Positions 55,176 through 63,904 of a DNA stretch of 64,000 nucleotides are shown piece after piece. The DNA is from Bacteroidales bacterium (GTDB lineage Bacteria; Bacteroidota; Bacteroidia; Bacteroidales; VadinHA17), in the NCBI GenBank assembly GCA_024763075.1, contig JANTGF010000005.1, positions 27,219 to 91,218 on the forward strand, in the 5' to 3' direction. The position numbers and the translations under genes were made by a program. The notes below the pieces were generated by a model. It searched no databases and was not told the DNA's origin. It saw only the letters and a program-made list of their open reading frames with translations. Positions within the stretch are counted from its first letter, which is position 1, and every line of letters starts with the position of its first letter.

Positions 55176-56177
55176 ATGAATAAAGAAATCAGATGGGGAA
55201 TCCTCAGCACCGGTCATATCTCAAATAAATTTGCTGAAGCATTGAAAATTTTGCCTGAAGCTGAACTTAGGGCAGTTGCATCCAGAAGTATGGGTAAAGC
55301 AGAAGAGTTTGCCGATAAGCATCATGTCTCAAAAGCTTATGCATCCTATCAGGAATTGGCAAATGATCCGGAGGTTGATGTGGTATATATTGGCACACCC
55401 CATGCCTTTCATCTGGAAAATGCGGTTATGTGCATGAGAAAGGGAAAATCGGTGTTGTGTGAAAAAGCATTGACCATCAATGCTGCAGAAGCCAGGGAAA
55501 TGGTGCGTATTGCCCGGGAGGAAAATGTATTTTTAATGGAGGCAATGATCCCCCGGCATATTCCATTGTTAAAAAGGGTAGTGCAATGGGTCAAAGAAGG
55601 GAGGATTGGAGAGGTACGTATGGTAAAAGCAACGCGGTGTGCACGTGGGGAATTTGCCCCGGGAGCAAGACATTTAGAACCGGAATTAGGCGGTGGAAGC
55701 CTGCTTGATGTGGGTGTGTATGTCATTTCATTTGCTTCCCAGATATTTGGAAAACCACCTGTAGAGGCTGTTGGCCTGGCCCATATAGGAGAAATTGGTT
55801 CGGATGAACAGGGAGCTGCCGTATTAAAATATGATAAGGGTGAAATCGCTGATTTGTCTTTTGCATTACGTACGGAAGCTGTGAATGAAGCCTATATTCA
55901 TGGAACGGAAGGCTATATAAAAATTCCCGATCTGTTTGCAGTACCCACAAAGGCATGTTTGTTTAAAAATAAAAAGGAAATGGAAGTTCTGGAAGAACCC
56001 ATCATCGGGAATGCCCTTTATTACGAAGCAGAAGAAGTCATACGCTGTATGAAAAAGGGGTTAAAAGAGTCTCCGTTTATGCCCATGGATGAATCCATTG
56101 AAATAATGGAGGTAATGGACAGGATCAGAAAACCCTGGGGACTGGTTTATCCGAATGATGTGAAAGAAACGGAATAA
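55176..56177 (+). CDS. Gfo/Idh/MocA-family oxidoreductase
   Basis: The 333-residue protein has the N-terminal Rossmann domain (WGILSTGHISNKFAEAL) and the conserved CEKALTINAAEA and EAMIPRHIPLLKRVVQWVKEGRIGEVRMVKAT segments of the family. It lacks a signal peptide and should be cytoplasmic. Relatives include trans-1,2-dihydrobenzene-1,2-diol dehydrogenases and 1,5-anhydro-D-fructose reductases. It oxidises or reduces a sugar derivative with NAD(P). It sits five bases after the GH172 gene, which suggests they handle the same sugar, with the hydrolase outside and this enzyme inside. The substrate is unknown. Confidence 0.9.
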   Translation: MNKEIRWGILSTGHISNKFAEALKILPEAELRAVASRSMGKAEEFADKHHVSKAYASYQELANDPEVDVVYIGTPHAFHLENAVMCMRKGKSVLCEKALTINAAEAREMVRIAREENVFLMEAMIPRHIPLLKRVVQWVKEGRIGEVRMVKATRCARGEFAPGARHLEPELGGGSLLDVGVYVISFASQIFGKPPVEAVGLAHIGEIGSDEQGAAVLKYDKGEIADLSFALRTEAVNEAYIHGTEGYIKIPDLFAVPTKACLFKNKKEMEVLEEPIIGNALYYEAEEVIRCMKKGLKESPFMPMDESIEIMEVMDRIRKPWGLVYPNDVKETE

Positions 56178-56195
56178 ATATTGGCATATTTAATT

Positions 56196-56302
56196 TGTCA
56201 TACCGATCCGTCAGTTGACGGAGAGAAATCTGCTGGATTTCAAAGATTTCTCAGTCATACTTCCTTCGAAATGACAAAAAGTAAGGCCATAATATACTTG
56301 AC
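56196..56302 (+). repeat. MITE-like element, copy 2
   Basis: This 107-bp version shares AGAAATCTGCT, AAGATTTCTCAGTCATACTTCC, TCGAAATGACA and GGCCATAATATACTTGAC with copy 1 at 50190. The left end is less conserved and the inner loop shorter. It sits between the dehydrogenase and the GH78 genes and might end transcription there through its hairpins. Confidence 0.7.
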
Positions 56303-56315
56303 TTAACACCAGAAG

Positions 56316-59153
56316 TTGATTATAAACATAAAATTGATATTTGTGGCTATAAAAAGCATTAGACTTTTGATCAATGACTTGCGTGATAAAGTGTATCATG
56401 CCAGTCATTTGCTGCCTTGGGTCCTTGTTTTTCTATTGGGCATCTCTGAATGTAAAACAGAGAATGATAAGGAGATCAGATTCGAATCCGGCAAGGTTGA
56501 ATATATGGAGAACCCTGTAAATATCGATGTCCCGAATCCCCGGTTTTCATGGATCGTTTCATCTGCAAGACGGGGTGCAGGACAAACAGCTTATCAGATT
56601 TTTGTATCAGAAAGCAGGGAAAACCTTGAGAAAAGGAAAATATACAATTGGAATTCGGGGAAACAACCAGGTAATTCAACACTTCATCAAGTATATGAAG
56701 GTAAGGATCTGGAAAGTAATAAAACCTATTACTGGCAGGTACGGATATGGGATGAGAAGGGGAGGGGAAACTTAAGTCCGGTTTATAGTTTTAGTACTGC
56801 ACTTCTTTCGGCAAATGAATGGCACGCAAAGTGGGTTGGCGCAAATACAGCAAAAGAACCAAAGCCTGTGAAAGGTTTTTTAAAGGATAGAAATGAGGAA
56901 ATAAGTCTGAAAGATACCGTATTTCATCAGGGTCGTTCCGTCCTTCTCAGAAATGATTTTTATATTAAAAAACCTGTAAAATCAGCCACAGTATTTGTAA
57001 CCGGCCTGGGATTATATGAAATGTTGCTGAATGGGAAACGGGTGGGTGATTTTGTGCTCTCTCCGGCTAAAACCAATTATAATAAAATTATTCTTTACGA
57101 TACCTATGATGTAATGCATCTCCTGCGAAAAGGCCAGAATGGGGTTGGCCTGCATCTCGGAAATGGCTGGTACAACCCGTACAAAAAATGGTGGAATGAT
57201 TATCGTATGCAGTGGTTTGGTTATAAAAAGGCCCTGATGCAAATGCATGTTTCTTACAAGGACGGAACCTCAGAAATATTTACCACCGATGATAACTGGA
57301 AAACCAAACCCGGACCCGTACTCTATAATTGTATTTATGACGGGGAAGTTTATGATGCAAATCAGGAAATTGCAGATTGGTCCAAACCGGGCTTCGATGA
57401 CTCGGGATGGGAAAGGGCTGTCCTGATGGACGCTCCAAAAGCAAGGCTTGTTTCACAATTGATGCCTGCCATAAAAGTTATGGAAACGAGAACTCCCGTA
57501 AAAACAGAACCAAAGCCAGGAATGCTGGTTTTTGATATGGGGCAGAATTTTGCTGGTTGGGTTCGGATTGCAGTGAAGGGGGAAAAGGGAACGAAAATCA
57601 GGATAAGGTTTTCAGAAGAGTTGTACGAAGATGGTACCCTGAATTTTACCTGCAATGAAAATGCAAAAGCCAGTGTTGAGTATATTCTGAAAGGCGGAGG
57701 GACGGAATATTATGAATCGAAATTCACTTATTTTGGATTTCAGTTTGTGGAAATTACAGGAGAACCAAAATTACCAGCTATCGGCATGCTTGAGGGAAAA
57801 GTGATCCATTCGGCAAATCCTAAGGTTGGTTCTTTTGAGTGCAGTAACGATCTCATAAATAAAATCCATAAAGCAACTGTCTGGTCGCAACGAAGTAATA
57901 TGCTGGGTTACCCTATGGACTGTCCCCAACGGGATGAAAGATTGGGATGGCTGGGTGATGCACAGGTAACTGCTGAAGAGGCCATGTTCAATTTCGATAT
58001 GGCGCTGTTTTACAGAAACTGGCTTCGGGGAATCAGAGTCAGTCAGAATGAAAAAAACGGAGATATTCCAATTATCTCTCCCCGTCCTTACATTAAGGAT
58101 GACGGAATAGAGTGGAGCAGCTCCTATATTACCATCGCATGGAATTATTATAAGTTTTACGGGGATACCCTGCTGCTGGAAGAAAACTATGGTCCAATGA
58201 AGTATTATATGGACTTTCTTGAAAGCATTTCCAACCAGTATATCTTACCAAAGGGCTGGATTGGTGACTGGGGAAGTCTGGTGAAAGGATGGGAGGAAGG
58301 AGAACCGGAATCCGTACCTACGGCATTTTATTATCTCAATGCAACGATTCTTGCAAAAATTGCAGGGGTACTTGGAAACAAAAAAGATGAAAAACATTTC
58401 ACCCAACTGGCAATTGATATCAGAAAAGCATACAATCATAAGTATTTCAACCTTAAAACCAATAATTACAATGATGGCAGTCAGATGGCAAATGCTTTCC
58501 CATTATACTTAGGTCTTGTTCCGGAGGAAAACGAAAAGGAAGTGGTGGCTAATCTTAATCATGATATTGTTGAAAATAATGATACTCACCTGACCACAGG
58601 CGTGTTGGGAACCAAATATATGATGGATGCCCTGACCATGGTTGGTCGTTCGGATATTGTATGGGCTCTTGCCACACAAACCACCTATCCCGGATGGTCG
58701 GAAATGATGAAACGGTTTAACACGGTTTGTGAATTCTGGACGCTGAAACAATCGCATAACCATGTGATGATGGGAAGTATTGATGCCTGGTTTTATAAAA
58801 CCCTGGCCGGAATAAATCTCGATGAGGATAAACCGGCATATAAAGCATTTACTATTAAACCATTTATTGCCAGTGGACTGGACTATGCAAATGCAAATAT
58901 TGAAACCCTCGGAGGCAGGGTATCATCAAGTTGGAAGCGGACAGATCAAACCTTTGAATTCATCTGTACTGTTCCTTTTAATACAAGTGCTATTGTGTAT
59001 GTTCCTTCGAATAAAGAAACGGTTATTTATGAAGGCTCTGTTTTGGCTAAAAAGGCTGAAGGGGTAACTTTTTTAAAATATGAGACAGGATATCAGGTAT
59101 TTGAACTTAGCTCAGGAGACTTTAAATTTTCCTGTGGAATTGATAATCCTTAG
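56316..59153 (+). CDS. GH78 alpha-L-rhamnosidase family lipoprotein
   Basis: The frame is open from a TTG at 56316 and no ATG appears before residue 69, so the start is a non-ATG codon. A TTG at 56379 or a GTG at 56391 would give a shorter lipoprotein signal ending LLGISEC, the position of which makes the 5' boundary uncertain. The protein (up to 945 residues) has an N-terminal FN3-like sandwich (PRFSWIVSSARRGAGQTAYQIFVS), the middle alpha-L-rhamnosidase N-terminal domain (GNGWYNPYKKWW, WKTKPGPVLYNCIYDGEVYDA), and the (alpha/alpha)6 barrel with CPQRDERLGWLGDAQVTAEEAMFNFD, in which the Asp/Glu residues are catalytic, and GDWGSLVKGWEEGEPES. GH78 enzymes release L-rhamnose from pectin side chains, glycosides or bacterial polysaccharides. 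Confidence 0.9.
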   Translation: MIINIKLIFVAIKSIRLLINDLRDKVYHASHLLPWVLVFLLGISECKTENDKEIRFESGKVEYMENPVNIDVPNPRFSWIVSSARRGAGQTAYQIFVSESRENLEKRKIYNWNSGKQPGNSTLHQVYEGKDLESNKTYYWQVRIWDEKGRGNLSPVYSFSTALLSANEWHAKWVGANTAKEPKPVKGFLKDRNEEISLKDTVFHQGRSVLLRNDFYIKKPVKSATVFVTGLGLYEMLLNGKRVGDFVLSPAKTNYNKIILYDTYDVMHLLRKGQNGVGLHLGNGWYNPYKKWWNDYRMQWFGYKKALMQMHVSYKDGTSEIFTTDDNWKTKPGPVLYNCIYDGEVYDANQEIADWSKPGFDDSGWERAVLMDAPKARLVSQLMPAIKVMETRTPVKTEPKPGMLVFDMGQNFAGWVRIAVKGEKGTKIRIRFSEELYEDGTLNFTCNENAKASVEYILKGGGTEYYESKFTYFGFQFVEITGEPKLPAIGMLEGKVIHSANPKVGSFECSNDLINKIHKATVWSQRSNMLGYPMDCPQRDERLGWLGDAQVTAEEAMFNFDMALFYRNWLRGIRVSQNEKNGDIPIISPRPYIKDDGIEWSSSYITIAWNYYKFYGDTLLLEENYGPMKYYMDFLESISNQYILPKGWIGDWGSLVKGWEEGEPESVPTAFYYLNATILAKIAGVLGNKKDEKHFTQLAIDIRKAYNHKYFNLKTNNYNDGSQMANAFPLYLGLVPEENEKEVVANLNHDIVENNDTHLTTGVLGTKYMMDALTMVGRSDIVWALATQTTYPGWSEMMKRFNTVCEFWTLKQSHNHVMMGSIDAWFYKTLAGINLDEDKPAYKAFTIKPFIASGLDYANANIETLGGRVSSSWKRTDQTFEFICTVPFNTSAIVYVPSNKETVIYEGSVLAKKAEGVTFLKYETGYQVFELSSGDFKFSCGIDNP

Positions 59154-59558
59154 GAGTTTGCTCTTCTGTAGCAGAAACGCAAAAACAATACCGGAAGACA
59201 TATATTAATTTTGATTGCATCTTATTGTTGTAATCAATAGATTATTAATAGTCATAATTATATGCTTATGAAACCCGGATCGCTGAGATATTAAATTAAA
59301 GGAGTAGCTACAAAAGGACATGTATATCTGGATCAGTTACTGACAGTATCGCTGGCTTTAAAAGAGCGTTGGCCAGTCCCGATAATTATCGGGATGGCCC
59401 GGGCCAGCGGTGGATTGTGAGGGGAAGGATGAAATTTCTGCCATGGGCATCCACGTGGGGGTTTCGTCCCGATAATTCGGGATGAAAGCCCGTCTGGCAA
59501 GACATTATTTAAATTTGCAATTAATTGATATTTAATGATTTAATAAAGATGTATACTT
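59154..59558. other. Intergenic region with palindromes
   Basis: No gene is seen. There are two related hairpins, TCCCGATAATTATCGGGA at 59377-59394 (extended by GGCC arms to 59371-59398) and TCCCGATAATTCGGGA at 59467-59482 (extended by TTTC/GAAA). They are about 90 bases apart and may be two copies of one small repeat. Confidence 0.65.
59371..59482. repeat. Two related TCCCGATAATT palindromes
   Basis: The first is a perfect 18-bp palindrome (59377-59394) within GGCC arms, the second a 16-bp palindrome (59467-59482) lacking the central AT. Shared arms suggest a duplicated repeat. They may also help terminate the GH78 transcript, although no U-run follows. Confidence 0.6.
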
Positions 59559-60806
59559 ATGAAATCCAGACTATTTTTTTTCATACTTTTTCTTCTAAGC
59601 ATGATATCCTGCCAACAGAATAATTCACCTGAGACAATAGATATATCCAAAGACTGGCGGTTTTTCCCCGATAAGAACAATATTGGAGTATCCGAAAAAT
59701 GGTATACTGTGGATTTTGATGATTCAAAATGGGATTCCATAGATGCAGGCTTGCGATGGGAAGATCAGGGCTATCCGGATCTGGATTCTTTGGCCTGGTA
59801 CAGGAAAATTGTTGAAATCCCCACCACATGGAAAGGTAAGGATGTATGGGTGAAATTTGGTGCAGTAAATGATGCTTATGAACTTTTTGTGAATGGAAAA
59901 AGTATCAGCTCATTTGGCGAAGCGAATATCAGCTTTGCCGGTAAACCTTCGTTTACAAAACTAACTGACAAAATAAAATATGGCAAACCCAATTTGATTG
60001 TTGTAAAGGTTAACGATTGGGGCAACAGCGGAGGTGTGTGGCGTCTGCCTGTAATTTTAACAATTGATAAATCGGAAACAGATTTGTTTAAACCCTTATC
60101 TGATAAACTCTTTGTACCCGAAGATGAGGGATACAGACTTTTCTGGGACGACGAGTTCAATGGAGATGTACTGGATACCGCAAAATGGTCTGTACGCGGG
60201 ATAGGACCACGTGGTGTAGGTTATGTATCACCGGATGCGGTAAAAGTTGAAAACGGAACATTGAAGCTGCTTGCTTTTATGGAAAATGACTCTCTTAAAG
60301 TGGGAGCTGTGGGTACCCAGGGACTTTTTGAAACTACTTTTGGTTATTTTGAGTGCAGGGCAGAATTGCCAGTGACAACAGGCAACTGGGCTGCTTTCTG
60401 GATACAATCACCTGAAATTTCGTTGGGTGAGGACCCTGAAAAGTACGGAACTGAGATAGATATTTTTGAATATTTTAAAAACCAGGGCGGAGATTTTGTT
60501 TCTCATAACCTGCATTGGGCATACGGTCCGAATCAACAGTCCACCGGAGCTTTTCTTAGCAAAGTGGAAGGTATTAGTGAGGGTTTCCATACTTTTGCTG
60601 TTGAATGGACAGCTGAAAAATACACTTTTTTTGTGGATGGTTTAAAATATTACGAAATAAAGAGGGCTGTTTCGCATATTGATGAGTACATAATTTTGAG
60701 TTTTGAACCTGCACATTCCATGGAAGACCTGGAAAATGCTGTTTTACCGGATGATTATATCATCGATTATGTGAAGGTGTATAAAAAAGGCAGAAGGAAG
60801 AAGTAA
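59559..60806 (+). CDS. GH16 hydrolase lipoprotein with N-terminal sandwich domain
   Basis: The 415-residue lipoprotein (LLSMISC, Cys about 18) has an N-terminal galactose-binding-like domain at about 28-168 (WRFFPDKNNIGVSEKW, SLAWYRKIVEIPTTWKGKDVWVKF, VNDAYELFVNGKSIS), resembling the sugar-binding domain of GH2 enzymes. A GH16 catalytic domain follows at about 190-410, opening YRLFWDDEFNGDVLDTAKW. The catalytic motif EIDIFE gives nucleophile Glu299 and acid/base Glu304, with Asp301 between. GH16 cuts beta-1,3/1,4-glucans, laminarin, agar or carrageenan; the absence of a second insertion does not decide among them. It lies between GH78 and GH3 on the same strand. Confidence 0.9.
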   Translation: MKSRLFFFILFLLSMISCQQNNSPETIDISKDWRFFPDKNNIGVSEKWYTVDFDDSKWDSIDAGLRWEDQGYPDLDSLAWYRKIVEIPTTWKGKDVWVKFGAVNDAYELFVNGKSISSFGEANISFAGKPSFTKLTDKIKYGKPNLIVVKVNDWGNSGGVWRLPVILTIDKSETDLFKPLSDKLFVPEDEGYRLFWDDEFNGDVLDTAKWSVRGIGPRGVGYVSPDAVKVENGTLKLLAFMENDSLKVGAVGTQGLFETTFGYFECRAELPVTTGNWAAFWIQSPEISLGEDPEKYGTEIDIFEYFKNQGGDFVSHNLHWAYGPNQQSTGAFLSKVEGISEGFHTFAVEWTAEKYTFFVDGLKYYEIKRAVSHIDEYIILSFEPAHSMEDLENAVLPDDYIIDYVKVYKKGRRKK

Positions 60807-60954
60807 ACCTCCTTCGCTATCACCTTTGCGGAAGCAACGGAGATCAAAGAATGCTTCGGAGGATGAATAGGCAGAAGTAAGAAGTGAAAAGTAAAAGGGC
60901 AGAAGTAGAAGGCTTTGTAAGAGCCATGGAGATCATTCTGAGACTTCAGTGTAT

Positions 60955-61085
60955 GGAAGAATGAAGGAGGGACTGAGTGAGGGAGAGACCGAGAGACCAA
61001 AAGATAACCGGAGTCGCATTATCGTAAAGAGGTGATGCCTTACGGTTCAGCTTAGCTATTGGATAATGCTAAAATGAATGAATTC
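60955..61085 (-). repeat. Diverged inverted copy of the GAGACG repeat family
   Basis: Read on the reverse strand relative to 43079-43380, it retains GGGACTGAG...GAGGGAGAG, ACCGG-G-C-CATTAT-GTAAAGA-GTGATGC and GATAATGCT-AAATG in the same order. Its core palindrome is degraded. It is the fifth copy of the family in the window, 18 kb from the array. Confidence 0.5.
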
Positions 61086-61473
61086 TATAAGATACAAGAA
61101 TCAGGTAAGGAAATAATGCATGTTAAATGGAATTGCCAATTGTGCCGTAGGTACAAAATGAACATAGTAGAAATATAAAGGTTAATTGGAAGATTCAAGA
61201 ACAAAGAACCAAGAACCAAACCAGGTTGGGTTTCCTGAAAATATCATTTTACCGGTTATAATAATTTTATTTAGCTTGCTTTATTACAATCAAACAAAAT
61301 TTGTCAGGTTCCGGGGCATCTTTTATCGCCTGTATTAATCTGTTTCAATAGGTGAGTTTGATTAATTATCTTCTAATTATGGTTAATAAATATGAAGTTA
61401 TTCTTAATATAAATTGCGTAATTTGAATAATATCTTTACAGGATTATTTACAAATAGCAAAACGAATCAATTA

Positions 61474-61479
61474 AGGAGG
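61474..61479 (+). promoter_or_regulatory. Unusually strong Shine-Dalgarno site of the GH3 gene
   Basis: AGGAGG lies 4 bases before the first ATG (61484) and 7 bases before the second (61487). Purine-rich ribosome sites are uncommon in Bacteroidota, so this stands out. The spacing fits initiation at 61487 better than at 61484, which would change the protein by one residue only. Confidence 0.6.
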
Positions 61480-61483
61480 ATTA

Positions 61484-63898
61484 ATGATGCATGTGTTTAA
61501 ATTTAAGGGAATTACCTGGCTATCGCTGGTGATATTATTTGCTTTTAGTTATGGTATGGAAGCTTCTGCACAGGAGAAAAATGACCTGCCTGTATTCAAG
61601 GATAAAAGTAAACCGGTTGAAGAACGGGCACGGGATCTGGTATCCCGTATGACAACTGAAGAGAAGATATACATGACAGTTGGAGACGGTAAGTTTTTAC
61701 CTGCAGTTGACCAAAAAAATATTGAGGTTGGGACGGGTATTATCATCGCAAATCAGAATGCAAAGCTTGTGATCCCCCGTCTTAATATCCGTAAATCAGC
61801 CCTTACCGACGGGCCGACCGGTATAAACAGAAATCCTAAGCCTGAAGGAGCAACGGAATATTCCTATACAACAGCTTTTCCAACATCAACCTGTCTTGCT
61901 GCCTCATGGAACACCAGGCTAATAGAAAGAGTGGGAGAGGCACTCGGAAATGAATTGCTTGAATATGACTATGACCTCATTCTTATGCCGGCCCTGAATT
62001 TGCATCGCGATCCAAGATGCGGGCGGAACTTTGAGTATTATTCAGAAGATCCGCTTCTTTCTGGTAAAATGGCTGCATCCATGGTCCATGGGGTTCAGTC
62101 AAAAGGAGTTGGTACTACCTTGAAGCATTTTCTCGCAAACAATCAGGAAACTAACAGAAGAACTTACAATGCAGTTATAAGCCAGAGGGCTTTACGTGAA
62201 CTTTATATGCGTGGTTTTGAGATTGCCGTAAAGGAGGGAAAGCCAAAGGCAATAATGACTTCATACAACAGATTAAATGGATTTTATACTGCTGAAAATC
62301 CCGATTTGTTACAAACTGTCGTACGGCAGGAGTGGGGATTCGACGGACTGTTTATGACAGATTTTGACGGTTACGGCGATGCAGTAGCAAAGGTCAGGGC
62401 CGGAAATAACATGTTGATGGGAGGGAATAAGCAGGAACTTAAGGAGCTGACTGAGGCTGTAAAAAATAAAACGCTTGATGTTAGTACGCTTGACAGCAAT
62501 CTGGTGTACAACATGATTTTAAAATTTGATTCGCCCAGGGAGAAAGATGGTCATAATCCCGGATTCAGTCCCAATCTTAAAGCTGCAGCTAAGATTGCCC
62601 GTGAAGCGGCTGCAGAAGGTATGGTGTTATTGAAGAATGAAAACAATACCCTTCCTTTCAAAAAGATTAAAAAAGTGGCTCTTTTTGGTAAAATGTCTTA
62701 CTATCTGGTTGAGTCGGGTACCGGTAGTGGCAGCGTTAGAAGTAATGAGTATTCGATATCGGTGAATGATGGGATAAAGGCTGCCGGCTTTAAGGTGATG
62801 AAAGACCTTGAGGCCACTTATACTGCTTATATTGAAAAGATAAAAAGAGAAAATCTTGTGCCCCCCTATTTTGATAATCCGAAAATGCGCAAGGATAACG
62901 GGGTCAAGGGAAATCAGGCACCTCCTCATTTTAAGGAAAGATTGGTCGCATTTACCGATGATCTTGCAATGCCCATAGAGGAAATAAAAAAATACGAACC
63001 AGAATCAGACATAGCAATAGTTACACTGGCGAAAAGTGGTGGTGAAAACTATGAAAACGGCTACCTTCCGATCACAAAAACAGAGTTGGAACTTTTAAAG
63101 AATGTTTCCAATGTATATCATGATGCAGGGAAAAAAGTGGTGGTTGTGGTAAATGTTGGCGGTATGTGGGAAACAGCAAGCTGGCGCGGTTATCCCGATG
63201 CTATTTTGCTGGCCTGGCAGCCGGGACAGGAAGGAGGTCATGCGGTTGCGGATATCCTGAAAGGTGCAGTTAATCCTTCGGGTAAACTTCCCGATTCCTT
63301 TCCCTTGAAAATAGAAGATGTTCCTTCGGCAGGTTCATTTCCCGGGGAACCAAAAGACAGTCCATACAATTCTTTTTACAAGGAGGGAATTTATGTTGGT
63401 TATCGTTATTATGATTCGTATGATAAACCGGTAGCTTATGAATTTGGCTACGGCTTGTCATACACAAGTTTTGAGTATTCTGATCTCAAGCTAAGCGGGA
63501 ATACTTTCTCATCCAGAATATCAATTTCTGTAAAGATTAAAAATACAGGTAAAGTTGCAGGTAAGGAGGTGGTACAGCTTTATCTTTCTGCTCCTGCAAC
63601 TGAAATATACAAACCAGTACATGAGCTCAAAGGATTTGCAAAAACCAGATTTTTAAAGCCCGGCGAAAGCCAGATAATTGATTTTGAGCTTGATGAACAT
63701 TCGCTTGCTTCTTTCTGGAGTGGGATAAATTCCTGGGTTGCAGATAAGGGTGCTTATGAAGTTCAGATTGGAGCTTCTTCAAAAGATATCCGCCTGAGGG
63801 CTAAATTTAATCTTCCTCAAAAAATCATTGTGGAAAAAGTACACGATGTTCTGTATCCGAATTTTTATTTTGAGGAATTAACAGGTAGAAAAGACTAG
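61484..63898 (+). CDS. GH3 beta-glucosidase-family protein
   Basis: The 804-residue protein has a signal peptide ending near EASA/QEK at residue 30. It shows the GH3 TIM-barrel (GINRNPKPEGATEYSYTTAFPTSTCLAASWN, RGNNFEYYSEDP-like CGRNFEYYSEDPLLSGKMAASMVHGVQSKGVGTTLKHFLANNQE, GFDGLFMTDFDGYGD), where the Asp of TDF (Asp293) is expected to be the nucleophile. A second alpha/beta domain follows with ARIAREAAAEGMVLLKNENNTLPF and the acid/base region. A fibronectin-type III-like C-terminal domain (about 690-790) ends the protein. GH3 removes beta-linked glucose, xylose, N-acetylglucosamine or arabinose from the non-reducing end. Substrate unknown. It closes the GH172-GH78-GH16 cluster. Confidence 0.92.
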   Translation: MMHVFKFKGITWLSLVILFAFSYGMEASAQEKNDLPVFKDKSKPVEERARDLVSRMTTEEKIYMTVGDGKFLPAVDQKNIEVGTGIIIANQNAKLVIPRLNIRKSALTDGPTGINRNPKPEGATEYSYTTAFPTSTCLAASWNTRLIERVGEALGNELLEYDYDLILMPALNLHRDPRCGRNFEYYSEDPLLSGKMAASMVHGVQSKGVGTTLKHFLANNQETNRRTYNAVISQRALRELYMRGFEIAVKEGKPKAIMTSYNRLNGFYTAENPDLLQTVVRQEWGFDGLFMTDFDGYGDAVAKVRAGNNMLMGGNKQELKELTEAVKNKTLDVSTLDSNLVYNMILKFDSPREKDGHNPGFSPNLKAAAKIAREAAAEGMVLLKNENNTLPFKKIKKVALFGKMSYYLVESGTGSGSVRSNEYSISVNDGIKAAGFKVMKDLEATYTAYIEKIKRENLVPPYFDNPKMRKDNGVKGNQAPPHFKERLVAFTDDLAMPIEEIKKYEPESDIAIVTLAKSGGENYENGYLPITKTELELLKNVSNVYHDAGKKVVVVVNVGGMWETASWRGYPDAILLAWQPGQEGGHAVADILKGAVNPSGKLPDSFPLKIEDVPSAGSFPGEPKDSPYNSFYKEGIYVGYRYYDSYDKPVAYEFGYGLSYTSFEYSDLKLSGNTFSSRISISVKIKNTGKVAGKEVVQLYLSAPATEIYKPVHELKGFAKTRFLKPGESQIIDFELDEHSLASFWSGINSWVADKGAYEVQIGASSKDIRLRAKFNLPQKIIVEKVHDVLYPNFYFEELTGRKD

Positions 63899-63904
63899 TG
63901 TTGA

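Larger units (their letters stand above)
60807..61483. other. Intergenic region with an inverted GAGACG-family repeat
   Basis: No gene is supported. The first part is rich in GAAGGA-type purine runs. From about 60955 to 61085 the sequence resembles, in inverted orientation, the 43-kb repeat family (GTAAAGAGGTGATGC, ACCGG..GTCGCATTAT, GATAATGCTAAAATG). The last 150 bases are AT-rich upstream sequence of the GH3 gene. Confidence 0.6.
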
